DNA from: Psychroserpens ponticola
GTDB lineage: Bacteria; Bacteroidota; Bacteroidia; Flavobacteriales; Flavobacteriaceae
Direction of reading: 5' to 3'
Length of the DNA stretch: 64,000 bases
NCBI RefSeq assembly: GCF_023556315.2
Contig: NZ_CP116221.1
Span: forward strand, 186,001 to 250,000
Under the pieces are notes generated by a model. That model made no database searches. It had not been told where the DNA came from and saw nothing but the letters and a program-made list of their open reading frames with translations. Below, in pieces: positions 12,401 to 19,716 of the stretch (the first letter of the stretch is position 1; each line of letters begins with the position of its first letter). Both the position numbers and the translations under genes were made by a program.

Positions 12401-13928
12401 TGCGTCAAATAACGCAGTTCCAAAAGGGCTTGAAGCAAAAGATATTAAAAAAGATAGTAAATCAGATGCTAATAATCTTGATGCAAATGGTAATCCAATT
12501 AAGAGTAAGGTTGGTGCAGGAACAAAAATTTTAAATGGTGCTATCGATTTATTAACTAGCGTAAAACGAATTCAAATTAACTACTCTGAAAATAATGGTA
12601 CATTTTTACCAGGTTATTTGCCAACTCCAGGCTTTCTAGGAACATTAAAACCGTCTTTAGGATTTACTTTTGGTAGCCAAGCAGATATTAGAGATCGAGC
12701 AGCACGAAATGGATGGCTAACTGTGTTTCCAGATTTTAATCAGCAATATACTGAGGTTACAACTAAAATTCTTGATGTATCTGCAAATGTCGAGTTGATA
12801 AAAGATTTAAAAATTGATATCACTGGAAACAGGACTTACTCAGAAAATTTAACTCAAAACTTTAATACCACAGATCTTAATGATGATGGTTTTAGTGATA
12901 CTTACAATGGATTACTAACCAATTCATTTGGAAACTTTAGTATTTCAACAGCTCTTATTAAAACAGCATTTAGTGCTAGCGACGAAACTCAATCTGCTCC
13001 TTTTGATGATTTTAGATCTAATAGAATAGTAATTGCAAATCGTTTGGCTAAAGAGTTTTATGGAACAGATAACTTTGCTAGAGATGGCGAAGGTTTTCCA
13101 TTAGGTTTTGGTAAAAATAACCAAGCCGTATTATTGCCAGCGTTTTTAGCGGCTTATAAAGGTCAGAGTGCTGATAAAATAGGTTTATCAGCGTTTAGAG
13201 ATATTCCAATTCCTAATTGGCAATTGAAATATACAGGTTTCATGAAAATGAAATGGTTTAAAAAGAATTTTAAGCGTTTCTCAATCACGCATGGTTATAG
13301 ATCTAGTTATACTATTAATCAATTCAGATCAAACCTAGATTTAGAGCCTGGAAGTTTAAAACCAGGAGTTACTTATGAAAATCAAGATCAAGACAAAGTT
13401 CTAGATCAAGCTGGTAATTTTAAAAATGCAACCATATTTAGTAATATCAATTTAGAAGAACAATTTAGTCCGCTATTTAGGTTGGATTTTGAAATGAAAA
13501 ATTCAATAAAGATATTGGCTGAAATGAAAAAGGATAGAATTTTGTCTTTAAGTTTTGATAATAATCTCCTTACAGAAATTCAAGGAAATGAATATATCTT
13601 AGGGCTTGGTTATCGTATTAAAGATTTAAGAATACGTTCTAAATTAGCAGGTCCTAAACAAATCATTAAGAGTGATTTAAATTTGAAAGCTGATATTTCA
13701 GTAAGAAATAATAAAACGATCATTAGATATTTAGATATTGAAAACAATCAAATTACTCAAGGTCAAACAATTTGGGGATTAAAGTTTGCTGCTGATTATG
13801 CATTTACTAACAACCTAACTGCTATTTTCTATTTTGATTATACATTCTCTGAGTATGAGATTTCAACAGCTTTTCCTCAAACAACAATACGTTCAGGATT
13901 TACTCTGCGATATAATTTTGGTAATTAA
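6423..13928 (+). CDS. sprA: SprA, type IX secretion outer-membrane translocon / gliding motility protein
   Basis: SprA (Sov in Porphyromonas) is the very large outer-membrane barrel through which type IX substrates such as gliding adhesins leave the cell. The 2501 aa are slightly longer than the roughly 2400 aa I recall for F. johnsoniae SprA. The start is a TTG 2 nt after ruvA; an in-frame TTG at 6447 is an alternative. Either gives a signal peptide ending AFSQQ. Family hallmarks include an aromatic/Gly-rich beta-strand pattern throughout, the region YVDDFEGTQGAIDL, and a C-terminal barrel ending in RYNFGN. Residues about 491-552 form an acidic DxDxDG-rich insert resembling thrombospondin type 3 calcium loops. 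The ruvA-sprA-gcvH order supports the call. Confidence 0.96.
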   Translation: MIKITNDTLLKSLQRFILILILVLVSTSAFSQQIPTGQDTTATAKTGFSLGSMNMPNPQSIVSKYTYDPVTDRYIYTESVGKFNINYPIILTPAEFQKLVLQEQQQLYYKQKIDAKEGKKEGAEEEQKNLLPEFYINSGFFETVFGGNTIEVIPQGSVEMDLGILYTKQDNPTFSPRNRSNFTFDFDQRISLSLLGKVGTRLQVTANYDTESTFDFQNLIKLEYTPTEDDIVRKIEVGNVAMPLNSSLITGAQSLFGVKTELQFGKTRVTAIFSEQRSQSQSVTAQGGGTLEEFEFFARDYDENRHFFLAQHFRNNYDEAMLRYPYINNNIQITRVEVWVTNRSNQTDNVRNLAAFQDLGESEVIGLNSPPPGFVNVGANQPPDNGNNDFDPTNIAGPGSLLSPLVRDITTVEQGIQVPANEGFDFGKLENARKLQEGSDYQLQQQLGYISLNQRLLNDEILAVAFQYTIGGEVYQVGEFANDGVNSTATNNDDDQDGIPNDADVDVNGDGSPDNGTDTDGDGINDATDADVNGDGTLDNGTDFDGDGINDNSIVLEGSTQSLIVKMLKSPVTSVDQPIWDLMMKNIYDTGAFQLEKDDFKLNIFYTEASPLNYISPVVLSDGTTIPFPTFDNNSPFDTTDDGEIVDTPLIRLFHLDRLNFNNDPQAGGDGFFDYVEGMTVLSQNGKIIFTKVEPFGRYLFDVLDDDGNPNDNAADYEEETYTNLNQEKYVYDILYKETKTAALDEAEKNKFQIKGRYKSSGGDGIPLGAFNVPRGSVVVTAGGRTLVEGVDYTVNYQIGRVQILDEALKASNIPINVSVENNAVFGQQTKRFTGVNVEHQFNENFVLGATILNLSERPITQKANYNTEPINNTIFGFNGNYSTEIPFFTRLVNKLPNVDTDVPSNLSVRGEFAYLAPGAPKGTDFNNEATAYVDDFEGTQGAIDLLSPQSWFLSSRPRLLGKTYPGFIGEDENGLQNGFDRAMLNWYTIDPIFYSSQRPGEITDDDVSNLYTRRIFIDEVFPEINVAQGQQTIINSLDLAYYPTERGPYNFDPDATTGVIDANDSWAGITRQITSTDFEQANVEYIDFWVQDPFLDDAVPAAAHGGKLFINLGNISEDVLKDGKKQFENGLPENGNISDLIPTSYTTVVPRNQSLIYTFSSTGANRDNQDVGYDGYDDNEEATIIPNGAAFGPDPANDNYRYYLNTSGDIFERYKKYNGLEGNSPDEFSDTNRGSTAQPDVEDINRDNTMNTIDSYFQYEIDITPSSLNISNPQINDIKNRNVTLPNGDERNVTWYQFRVPISDPTDAIGGITDIRSIRFARLFVNGFQQPRVLRFATLDLVRSDWRRYTLTLDEEPNNDSDNTDLNVGVVGLQENDGNYVLPPGVELEQLNNNNNIIRQNEQSLQVEVCELEPRDSRGVFKNINIDMRQYNKLRMFIHAQEGETGNLVDGDMVGFIRMGNDFTQNYYQIEVPLQVSSGSSTAENIWPEVNEINIELSVLEQIKSLGITNGTLANEDPTFYDVQDGQLTEVDEFDTHTIGQQRVAIKGNPNFGDVRVLMVGLKNPDNNGMNACAEAWFNELRLSDLDNEGGWAAVAAVDANFADFADISATGRKSTIGFGSVEQRPNERSREDVQQFDIVTNMNLGQLLPKKWGMQIPFNYGIGEEIITPEYDEFYRDIKLETQLANTNNKDSILNVNEQYTKRQSINFIGVRKNRTTDKKPRFYDVENLTLNYSYNKTEHRDFEIENSLDQNVRAGVNYNYSFEPKSIEPFKKNDSLFKGKYWKILKDFNFNPIPTSFSINTDIIRQFNKQKFREVDLTGDNIGLEELYRRNYNFNLQYVINYNLTKALSLNFTASNSNIVRNYFVDDVLNGRQDSDLDVWDGFFDFGDPNIQNQQLQINYEIPLYKIPTLSFLRATYSYTGDFQWQKGSDLNQNLQIRDQDDPNIINTYNLGNSIQNANTHNINSTLDMAKLYKYVGLVKKPVRAARGGRASNNAVPKGLEAKDIKKDSKSDANNLDANGNPIKSKVGAGTKILNGAIDLLTSVKRIQINYSENNGTFLPGYLPTPGFLGTLKPSLGFTFGSQADIRDRAARNGWLTVFPDFNQQYTEVTTKILDVSANVELIKDLKIDITGNRTYSENLTQNFNTTDLNDDGFSDTYNGLLTNSFGNFSISTALIKTAFSASDETQSAPFDDFRSNRIVIANRLAKEFYGTDNFARDGEGFPLGFGKNNQAVLLPAFLAAYKGQSADKIGLSAFRDIPIPNWQLKYTGFMKMKWFKKNFKRFSITHGYRSSYTINQFRSNLDLEPGSLKPGVTYENQDQDKVLDQAGNFKNATIFSNINLEEQFSPLFRLDFEMKNSIKILAEMKKDRILSLSFDNNLLTEIQGNEYILGLGYRIKDLRIRSKLAGPKQIIKSDLNLKADISVRNNKTIIRYLDIENNQITQGQTIWGLKFAADYAFTNNLTAIFYFDYTFSEYEISTAFPQTTIRSGFTLRYNFGN
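7893..8084 (+). repeat. Acidic DxDxDG repeat tract inside sprA
   Basis: The tract encodes residues 491-554 of SprA. The unit DxDGDGxxDNGTDxDGDGIND is repeated about twice, with partial flanking units (for example DVNGDGSPDNGTDTDGDG and DVNGDGTLDNGTDFDGDG). The spacing of Asp and Gly is that of thrombospondin type 3 / dockerin-like calcium-binding loops. The DNA is correspondingly repetitive (GATGTAAATGGxGATGG). It sits between two otherwise ordinary SprA segments. Confidence 0.75.
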
Positions 13929-13952
13929 TTATAGAAATTAATCCAAAAAAAT

Positions 13953-13960
13953 TATTTTTG
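13953..13960 (+). promoter_or_regulatory. Promoter -7 box for gcvH
   Basis: TATTTTTG matches TAnnTTTG and ends 26 nt before the gcvH ATG. No well-spaced TTTG -33 element is visible, so this is a moderate call. Confidence 0.5.
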
Positions 13961-13986
13961 TAAGCATAATAATTATAACTAATAAG

Positions 13987-14367
13987 ATGAATATACCATC
14001 AGATTTAAAATACACAAAAGACCACGAATGGATTAAGATTGAAGGTGACACTGCAACGATAGGAATTACTGATTTCGCTCAAAGTGAATTAGGTGATATC
14101 GTTTATGTTGAGGTTGAAACTGTTGATGAAACACTTGATGCTGAAGAGATTTTTGGTACTGTTGAAGCTGTAAAAACCGTTTCAGATTTATTCTTACCAC
14201 TTTCTGGCGAAATTGTTGAATTTAATGAATCTCTGGAAGATGAACCAGAAAAGGTCAATTCCGACCCATATGGAGAAGGATGGATGATAAAAATGAAATT
14301 CTCTGATGCTTCACAAGTTGAAGGTTTGCTTTCTTCAGACGATTATAAAGCTATTGTAGGTGCTTAA
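13987..14367 (+). CDS. gcvH: Glycine cleavage system H protein
   Basis: GcvH carries the lipoyl group that shuttles the aminomethyl intermediate between the P, T and L proteins of glycine cleavage. The 126 aa are the family's usual length. The lipoylation site is K63 in the motif [11 protein letters not shown], followed by the conserved [12 protein letters not shown] and [10 protein letters not shown]. The other glycine cleavage genes are not in the window. It sits between sprA and a VanZ-like gene that overlaps its end by 8 nt. Confidence 0.97.
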   Translation: MNIPSDLKYTKDHEWIKIEGDTATIGITDFAQSELGDIVYVEVETVDETLDAEEIFGTVEAVKTVSDLFLPLSGEIVEFNESLEDEPEKVNSDPYGEGWMIKMKFSDASQVEGLLSSDDYKAIVGA

Positions 14368-14722
14368 ACGTTTGTCGTTGCCAATAGTGCTCGTTTATAT
14401 AATAGCACTCACTTATGGTAGTTTAGGTAATATTAGCGGAGTTCCAAAATTGGGATTTACATTTGATGATAAAATTTATCATTTATTGGCCTATGCAATT
14501 CTTACTTTTTTGCTCTTTAATTACATTAGAACAACCCAAGTAAAAAAGGCTATTTTACTTTCGGCAAGTATTGCATTTGTTTATGGCATTATTATTGAGG
14601 TTTTACAATCAACATTAACAGATTTTAGAACACCAGATTATTATGATGTTCTTGCAAATACAATAGGAGTGGTATTTATAATGTTGTTGTTGAGATTTAA
14701 AACGAAACTAAAGTTAAAATAA
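14360..14722 (+). CDS. VanZ-like membrane protein
   Basis: A 120-aa integral membrane protein with about four hydrophobic segments and the VanZ-family pattern [17 protein letters not shown] followed by [28 protein letters not shown]. The GTG start at 14360 overlaps gcvH by 8 nt, which suggests translational coupling. VanZ-like proteins are named after a teicoplanin-resistance gene, but the biochemical role of these small flavobacterial versions is unknown, so no resistance function should be assumed. The family call is confident; the function is not. Confidence 0.85.
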   Translation: MLKRLSLPIVLVYIIALTYGSLGNISGVPKLGFTFDDKIYHLLAYAILTFLLFNYIRTTQVKKAILLSASIAFVYGIIIEVLQSTLTDFRTPDYYDVLANTIGVVFIMLLLRFKTKLKLK

Positions 14723-14744
14723 ATAATAGCTTGCTTTTTTAACA

Positions 14745-14752
14745 TATTTTTG
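14745..14752 (+). promoter_or_regulatory. Promoter -7 box for the first tonB-like gene
   Basis: TATTTTTG matches TAnnTTTG and ends 32 nt before the ATG at 14785. A TTG at 14731 is too close (11 nt) to be a normal -33 element. Confidence 0.45.
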
Positions 14753-14784
14753 GTTAATTTAGCATTCTTAATACCTTAAGTGAT

Positions 14785-15510
14785 ATGGAACCTAAAAAAA
14801 ATACAAAATCTGATGTGAGCAGAAATGCATCTCTCTATTTTGCAGTCGGTTTAACGTTAATGATGGCATTGACCTATTTAACAATAAACTATAAGTCATA
14901 TGATAAATCTGATATAGACTATGGAATGGTAGATGTTGATGATGAATTAGAAGAAGAAATTCCAATCACTCAACAGGAAATAATTCCACCACCACCACCA
15001 CCTCCACCACCAGTTGTTCCAGAAGAAATTGAAATTGTAGAGGATGAAAAAGAGGTAGAAGAAACAGTAATTGAATCTACAGAAACTGATCAAGAAGAAG
15101 AAATTGTTGAGGTGGAAGAAGTAGAAGTAGAAGAAGTCGAAGAAGATATTGAAGTGCCATTTGCAGTCATTGAGAATGTTCCAATTTTTCCAGGATGTGA
15201 AAAGGAAAAAGGAAACAATGCTAAAAAGCAATGTATGTCTGATAAGATTGCAAAATTTGTAAACAGAAAATTTAATACTGAATTAGCTGGAGACTTAGGG
15301 CTTTCAGGAAAGCAACGTATCAGCGTTATTTTTAAAATTGATAAAAACGGTAATATTACTAATATTAGAGCTAGAGCTCCGCATCCAGGTTTAGAAAAAG
15401 AAGCAAAACGAGTAATAGGTTTGCTTCCAAAAATGAAACCAGGAAAACAACGTGGAAAAGCCGTAACAGTACCTTACTCACTTCCAATTTTATTCCAAGT
15501 ACAAGACTAG
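14785..15510 (+). CDS. TonB-family energy transducer
   Basis: This 241-aa protein has the layout of TonB. A short cytoplasmic N-terminus is followed by one membrane helix (about residues 15-36), then a polyproline stretch (nine Pro near 69-77), a long Glu/Val-rich periplasmic spacer, and a C-terminal TonB domain (about 130-241). The domain carries the Bacteroidota signature PIFPGCE...QCMS and the strand pair ISVIFKIDKNGNITNIRARAP. It would transmit proton-motive force from an ExbB/ExbD complex to outer-membrane receptors. No exbBD genes are in the window. The next two genes carry the same C-terminal domain. A strong terminator follows it. Confidence 0.88.
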   Translation: MEPKKNTKSDVSRNASLYFAVGLTLMMALTYLTINYKSYDKSDIDYGMVDVDDELEEEIPITQQEIIPPPPPPPPPVVPEEIEIVEDEKEVEETVIESTETDQEEEIVEVEEVEVEEVEEDIEVPFAVIENVPIFPGCEKEKGNNAKKQCMSDKIAKFVNRKFNTELAGDLGLSGKQRISVIFKIDKNGNITNIRARAPHPGLEKEAKRVIGLLPKMKPGKQRGKAVTVPYSLPILFQVQD

Positions 15511-15537
15511 ACAGTAAGTGTAAACATATTAATATTC

Positions 15538-15570
15538 AAAATCCCATCTAATTAATTAGATGGGATTTTT
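15538..15570 (+). terminator. Rho-independent terminator after the first tonB-like gene
   Basis: A perfect palindrome with at least 13 bp (ATCCCATCTAATT / AATTAGATGGGAT, centred at 15553/15554) is followed by T5. It is symmetrical enough to work on both strands. Confidence 0.85.
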
Positions 15571-15626
15571 ACTTTGGTATACTTATTGCGATTTTATCAT
15601 AACATTAACATTAACATTTTAATATT

Positions 15627-16421
15627 ATGAAAAATTTTAAAAAATCGCACAGTATTGCTGGTCAGAGCAATGCTAAGATGCAAAAATCGCAAAAGCATGA
15701 TGCAAATTTACAAAAAAACTCAATGCTCTATTTTCAAATAGGGCTTATTTTATGTTTGTTGGGCACTTATGGTTTGTTTGAAATGAAATTTGAAAAGAAA
15801 GAGTTTACCATTCAAGAAATCGCCCAAATTGAAGATACTGGAGAAGTGCTGGTCAAACCTTACACGATTGAGACAGATGTTAAAATTGAAAAACAAGTAG
15901 AGCAGAAATCATTATCTCTTGTTGACAAGCCACCAGTAATTGTTGAAGATAATGTTGTAATTATTGAAAACCCAATTGTTATATCAAAAAATGAAATTTT
16001 AAATAAACCAATAGATGTTGGTAGTCTTGGTAATATTGAAAAACCAGATGAAATTATCGAGCCTCCATTCAGTATGAAAGATGTTGAGGTAGTGCCAATT
16101 TATCCAGGATGTGAAAAAGCAACGACCAATAGAGAGCGTGTTAAATGCATGTCAAATAAGTTAGGGAAATTAATTCAGAGAAAGTTTAATACTAGCTTAG
16201 CTGCCGATTTAGGTTTATTTGGGATGCAAAAAATTGATGTGCAATTTAAGATTGATAAGAATGGTCTAATCACCGAAATTAAAACGAGAGCTCCTCTTCA
16301 GCAATTAGAAGATGAAGCTAATCGTGTCGTAAATAAGATTCCTCAAATGACTCCTGGGAAGCAACGTCATAAACCTGTAGCAGTATTGTATAACTTACCA
16401 ATAAAATTTCAGGTAAGATAA
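15627..16421 (+). CDS. TonB-family protein, second copy
   Basis: A 264-aa paralogue of the preceding gene. It has a single membrane helix (about residues 35-50), then a periplasmic spacer without the polyproline block. The C-terminal TonB-type domain reads VPIYPGCEKATTNRERVKC then MSNKLGKLIQRKFNT, and later IDVQFKIDKNGLITEIKTRAP. Both copies keep the Cys pair of the GCE...C signature. The rigid Pro-rich spacer that lets TonB cross the periplasm is reduced, so its reach or partner may differ. It is bracketed by terminators on both sides and therefore probably monocistronic. Confidence 0.85.
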   Translation: MKNFKKSHSIAGQSNAKMQKSQKHDANLQKNSMLYFQIGLILCLLGTYGLFEMKFEKKEFTIQEIAQIEDTGEVLVKPYTIETDVKIEKQVEQKSLSLVDKPPVIVEDNVVIIENPIVISKNEILNKPIDVGSLGNIEKPDEIIEPPFSMKDVEVVPIYPGCEKATTNRERVKCMSNKLGKLIQRKFNTSLAADLGLFGMQKIDVQFKIDKNGLITEIKTRAPLQQLEDEANRVVNKIPQMTPGKQRHKPVAVLYNLPIKFQVR

Positions 16422-16442
16422 ATCATTAGCATCTTTGCTGTG

Positions 16443-16477
16443 AAAAGCCGTTATCATTTTGATGACGGCTTTTTTTT
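16443..16477 (+). terminator. Rho-independent terminator after the second tonB-like gene
   Basis: AAAAGCCGT (16443-16451) pairs with ACGGCTTTT (16465-16473), with a T-run continuing to 16477. An upstream in-frame ATG of the next gene (16459) falls inside this hairpin, which argues against that ATG as the real start. Confidence 0.8.
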
Positions 16478-16563
16478 ATTATGAATACGAATTGGCTATA
16501 GGTTTTGTTATCTCTTTTGAAAAAAATAGTATCTTTCGAGCTAGAAAAACGCATCCCTTGTTT

Positions 16564-18672
16564 ATGAAAAATTGCTGCATTATTATTTTTACTTTTTTTA
16601 TTGGTTTTTTAAATGCACAAACAATTGATAGTTATGAAAAACCACCAATTTTTCCTGGATGTGAAGGCCAACCAATTGATGCTCTTAAAGTTTGTTTTAA
16701 TAACAGAATAAATCAGCATATTTACAGCACATTTAAAGTGCCACAAATTGTTAATGATGAGTCCTATAAAGGAGATATAAAAATTTTATTTGAAGTTGAT
16801 AAGGAAGGTCAAGTAAATCTCCTTCATATTGATGCGGTTTATGTCGAACTTAAAGATGAAATCAAACGTGTTTTTGAATCACTTTCTAAGGTCTCTCCAG
16901 GAACATATAATGGTAGACCAACGTATTATCAATATTCTATAAGTGTAAAGATTCCTTTGGTTGATCCCGAAATTTTAACTAGTGAAATAAAACCTTTGCC
17001 AAGCGTTAAGGAGATAGTAGATTTAAATGATTTAGTAAGTAATGAGTTTGATAGTGTTAATATCAATACTACGAAATATGAAAAGCTAGAGTATAAAAGT
17101 CAGCTTAATATTCCGTTCACTCATAATTATTATAGTAAGTTCGATCAGCAAATGAATGGCTTGGGAACAAACAGTCATACGGCTGCTAAACCCTTTGTTT
17201 ATAGTGATGTTTCAAAATATTACGATTTTGAAGCAGAAAAGGAATCTTTAATAAAAGGCACTGATGGATGGTGGAGTAGAAAACTTTGGGATGAGCATTT
17301 GGTTGCTGTCCAAAGTAAAGAGTATTGGTTTACTTTAAATCCAATATTTGATTTGCAACTTGGTAAAGATACTGAAGCAGATTTTAATACGACGTTTAAT
17401 AATACAAGAGGCCTTTTAATACAAGGAGGTTTAGGTAAGAAGTTTAATTTTACAGTTTCTGTATTTGAAAGCCAAGGTCGATTTGCTCAATATTTTAATC
17501 AATATGCTGAAAGTTTAAAAGCTTCTGGTTCAGATCCTGCAATAATACCTGGTAGAGGTATTGCCAAAAGATTTAAAGATGATGCTTACGACTATCCAGT
17601 AGCAGAAGCTTATGTGTCTTATACGCCTTCAGATTTCATAAATATTCAATTTGGTCATGGCAAGAACTTTATTGGTGACGGTTACAGATCGTTGTTACAA
17701 AGTGACGTTGCAAGCCCTTACCCATTTTTAAAACTAAACACTAAATTTTGGAAAATTAAATATACCAATACTTGGATGTGGCTAAGAGATGTAAGACCTG
17801 AGGTTACAGAAGAAGATGCCTTTCTAACCAAATATATGGCAACTCATTATTTAAGCTGGAATGTTTCTAAACGATTAAATGTTGGATTATTTGAATCTGT
17901 AATATGGACAGATTCTAATGATAGAGGATTTGATGCGAATTATCTAAATCCTGTCATTTTTTATAGAGCTATCGAATTTGCAACAGGTCCTGAAGCTGGT
18001 AATGCAATTTTAGGTGCATCAGCGAAATATAAGTGGAATAACAAAGTCAATCTTTATGGACAATTTATTGTTGATGAGTTTTCACTAGATGATATTACTG
18101 GAGGAAATAAAAGTTGGAAAAACAAGCTTGGATACCAGTTAGGAATTAAATATTTTGATGCTTTTAAAGTGAAAAATTTAATGCTACAATTTGAATATAA
18201 TAAAGTGAGGCCGTATACGTATTCTCATAATTCGATTGTTTTAAATTATGCTCATAATAATCAACCAATGGCGCATCTTTGGGGAGCAAATTTTAGTGAG
18301 GCAATAATAATTGGGAGATATAATTATAAAAGGTGGTTTGCTGATGCGAAACTGATTTTTGGTAAGCGAGGTTTCGATTTTAATGATGGTACTAATTTCG
18401 CTAATTATGGTTCTAATATTTATAGAACTGAAGACGATCGTATTGCTGATACAGGAATCACGGTTGGTCAAGGAAATTCTACTAAAGTATTTCAAGCTGA
18501 TTTGATGGCTGGATATATAATTAATCCTGTTAGTAATTTAAGAGTCTTTGCTAATGTGACTTTTAGGGATTATAATCCTGAAGCTGATACAGCAGCAGCA
18601 TTAAACACAAATACGTCTTGGTTTAATATTGGAGTTAGAACCGATTTATTTAATTGGTATAATGATTTCTAA
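16564..18672 (+). CDS. remB: RemB-like gliding-motility outer-membrane protein with N-terminal TonB-C-like domain
   Basis: I place the start at 16564 (702 aa). This ATG opens a clean signal peptide (MKNCCIIIFTFFIGFLNAQ), whereas the longer frame from 16459 starts inside the preceding terminator. After the signal peptide comes a domain of about 110 aa (mature PPIFPGCEGQ...KVCFNNRI...KGDIKILFEVDKEGQV) that matches the TonB C-terminal domains of the two preceding genes. The rest (about residue 190 on) is a Tyr/Trp/Asn-rich beta-barrel with capsule-assembly Wzi-like features (FGHGKNFIGDGYRSLL). Gene order after sprA-gcvH-vanZ-tonB fits F. johnsoniae remB, whose product aids surface gliding. The RemB name rests on synteny and recalled similarity. 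Confidence 0.72.
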   Translation: MKNCCIIIFTFFIGFLNAQTIDSYEKPPIFPGCEGQPIDALKVCFNNRINQHIYSTFKVPQIVNDESYKGDIKILFEVDKEGQVNLLHIDAVYVELKDEIKRVFESLSKVSPGTYNGRPTYYQYSISVKIPLVDPEILTSEIKPLPSVKEIVDLNDLVSNEFDSVNINTTKYEKLEYKSQLNIPFTHNYYSKFDQQMNGLGTNSHTAAKPFVYSDVSKYYDFEAEKESLIKGTDGWWSRKLWDEHLVAVQSKEYWFTLNPIFDLQLGKDTEADFNTTFNNTRGLLIQGGLGKKFNFTVSVFESQGRFAQYFNQYAESLKASGSDPAIIPGRGIAKRFKDDAYDYPVAEAYVSYTPSDFINIQFGHGKNFIGDGYRSLLQSDVASPYPFLKLNTKFWKIKYTNTWMWLRDVRPEVTEEDAFLTKYMATHYLSWNVSKRLNVGLFESVIWTDSNDRGFDANYLNPVIFYRAIEFATGPEAGNAILGASAKYKWNNKVNLYGQFIVDEFSLDDITGGNKSWKNKLGYQLGIKYFDAFKVKNLMLQFEYNKVRPYTYSHNSIVLNYAHNNQPMAHLWGANFSEAIIIGRYNYKRWFADAKLIFGKRGFDFNDGTNFANYGSNIYRTEDDRIADTGITVGQGNSTKVFQADLMAGYIINPVSNLRVFANVTFRDYNPEADTAAALNTNTSWFNIGVRTDLFNWYNDF

Positions 18673-18766
18673 AAAATGTTATCTTTTTTAAACTAACATA
18701 AAAAATCTTTTGTTTTTCTCTGAAATTATAAAACCTCATTAAAAATCGAATTACTTTTAATTAGCA

Positions 18767-18797
18767 TTGCTCAAAACCTTTTTTCCGAGTATCTTTG
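18767..18797 (+). promoter_or_regulatory. Promoter for ctaB
   Basis: TTG (18767-18769), 20 nt, then TATCTTTG (18790-18797) is an exact TAnnTTTG match. It lies within the 5' part of the longest open frame, so translation must begin downstream, at TTG 18821 or ATG 18857. Confidence 0.65.
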
Positions 18798-18820
18798 CAA
18801 ACGCAATAAAATCACTTGTA

Positions 18821-19714
18821 TTGAGTACAGTAAAAACTTCAGCTCCAAAAGCATCAATGATTTCTGATTTCAAAGAAATCACTAAGATAAGGCTGTCTGT
18901 CAGTGTCGTTTTTTCAGCACTTGCAGGATATTTACTTGGCGCAGTAGAAGTAGATGTATACACTTTGATTTTATTGGCTTTTGGTGGTTATTTTATGGTT
19001 GGTGCTTCTAACGCATATAATCAAATCATTGAAAGAGATTTAGATGCTTTAATGGATCGCACTAAAAACCGACCAGTTCCAGCTGGACGAATGTCTGTAA
19101 AAACAGCATTTATTATTGCTACTGTTTTTACAATTGCAGGAATTACAACATTATATGTGATTAATCCTAGTACAGCTATGTATGGAGCCATATCTATCTT
19201 TTTATATACTTGCGTTTATACTCCATTAAAAACAAAAACACCTTTAGCTGTATTTGTTGGTGCAATTCCTGGCGCTATTCCTTTTATGTTGGGATGGGTT
19301 GCTGCACGCAATGATTTTGGTATTGAACCAGGTACGTTATTCGCTTTACAGTTTTTTTGGCAGTTTCCTCACTTTTGGGCTATTGGTTGGTTCCTTTTTG
19401 ATGATTATAAAAAAGGAGGCTTTTTTATGTTGCCAACTGGGAAACGTGATAAAGGAACTGCAGTGCAAACCATCATGTATACCATTTGGACTATTTTGAT
19501 ATCTATTGTTCCAGTGTTTGGAGTTACGGGAGATTTGAAATTGTCTATTGTAGCTGCGGCTATCGTTTTTATACTAGGTTTGGTTATGTTGTATTATGCA
19601 TTTGAATTATTTAAAAAACGAACAGCTAAAGCGGCAAAACAGTTAATGTTGTCGAGTGTTTTATACATCACATTGTTACAAATAGTTTATGTAGTTGATA
19701 AGTTTATAAGATAA
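18821..19714 (+). CDS. ctaB: Protoheme IX farnesyltransferase (heme O synthase)
   Basis: This enzyme adds a farnesyl group to protoheme to make heme O for the terminal oxidase. It is a polytopic UbiA-type prenyltransferase with about nine membrane helices. The first Asp-rich site is NAYNQIIERDLDALMDRTKN and the second region is DDYKKGGFFMLP. The open frame extends to 18767, but a promoter -7 box lies at 18790-18797. TTG 18821 gives MSTVKTSAPKASMISDFKEI, typical of flavobacterial homologues; ATG 18857 is the alternative. The first subunit III gene starts 2 nt after its stop. Confidence 0.93.
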   Translation: MSTVKTSAPKASMISDFKEITKIRLSVSVVFSALAGYLLGAVEVDVYTLILLAFGGYFMVGASNAYNQIIERDLDALMDRTKNRPVPAGRMSVKTAFIIATVFTIAGITTLYVINPSTAMYGAISIFLYTCVYTPLKTKTPLAVFVGAIPGAIPFMLGWVAARNDFGIEPGTLFALQFFWQFPHFWAIGWFLFDDYKKGGFFMLPTGKRDKGTAVQTIMYTIWTILISIVPVFGVTGDLKLSIVAAAIVFILGLVMLYYAFELFKKRTAKAAKQLMLSSVLYITLLQIVYVVDKFIR

Positions 19715-19716
19715 AT

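Noticed and set aside
14360-14722. Glycopeptide-resistance gene vanZ
   Set aside because: Only the small VanZ-like fold is shared; no vanHAX or regulator genes, and the locus is a conserved gliding/glycine-cleavage neighbourhood.
16459-16563. N-terminal extension of the RemB-like protein
   Set aside because: It starts within the terminator of the preceding gene and hides a clean signal peptide that begins at 16564.
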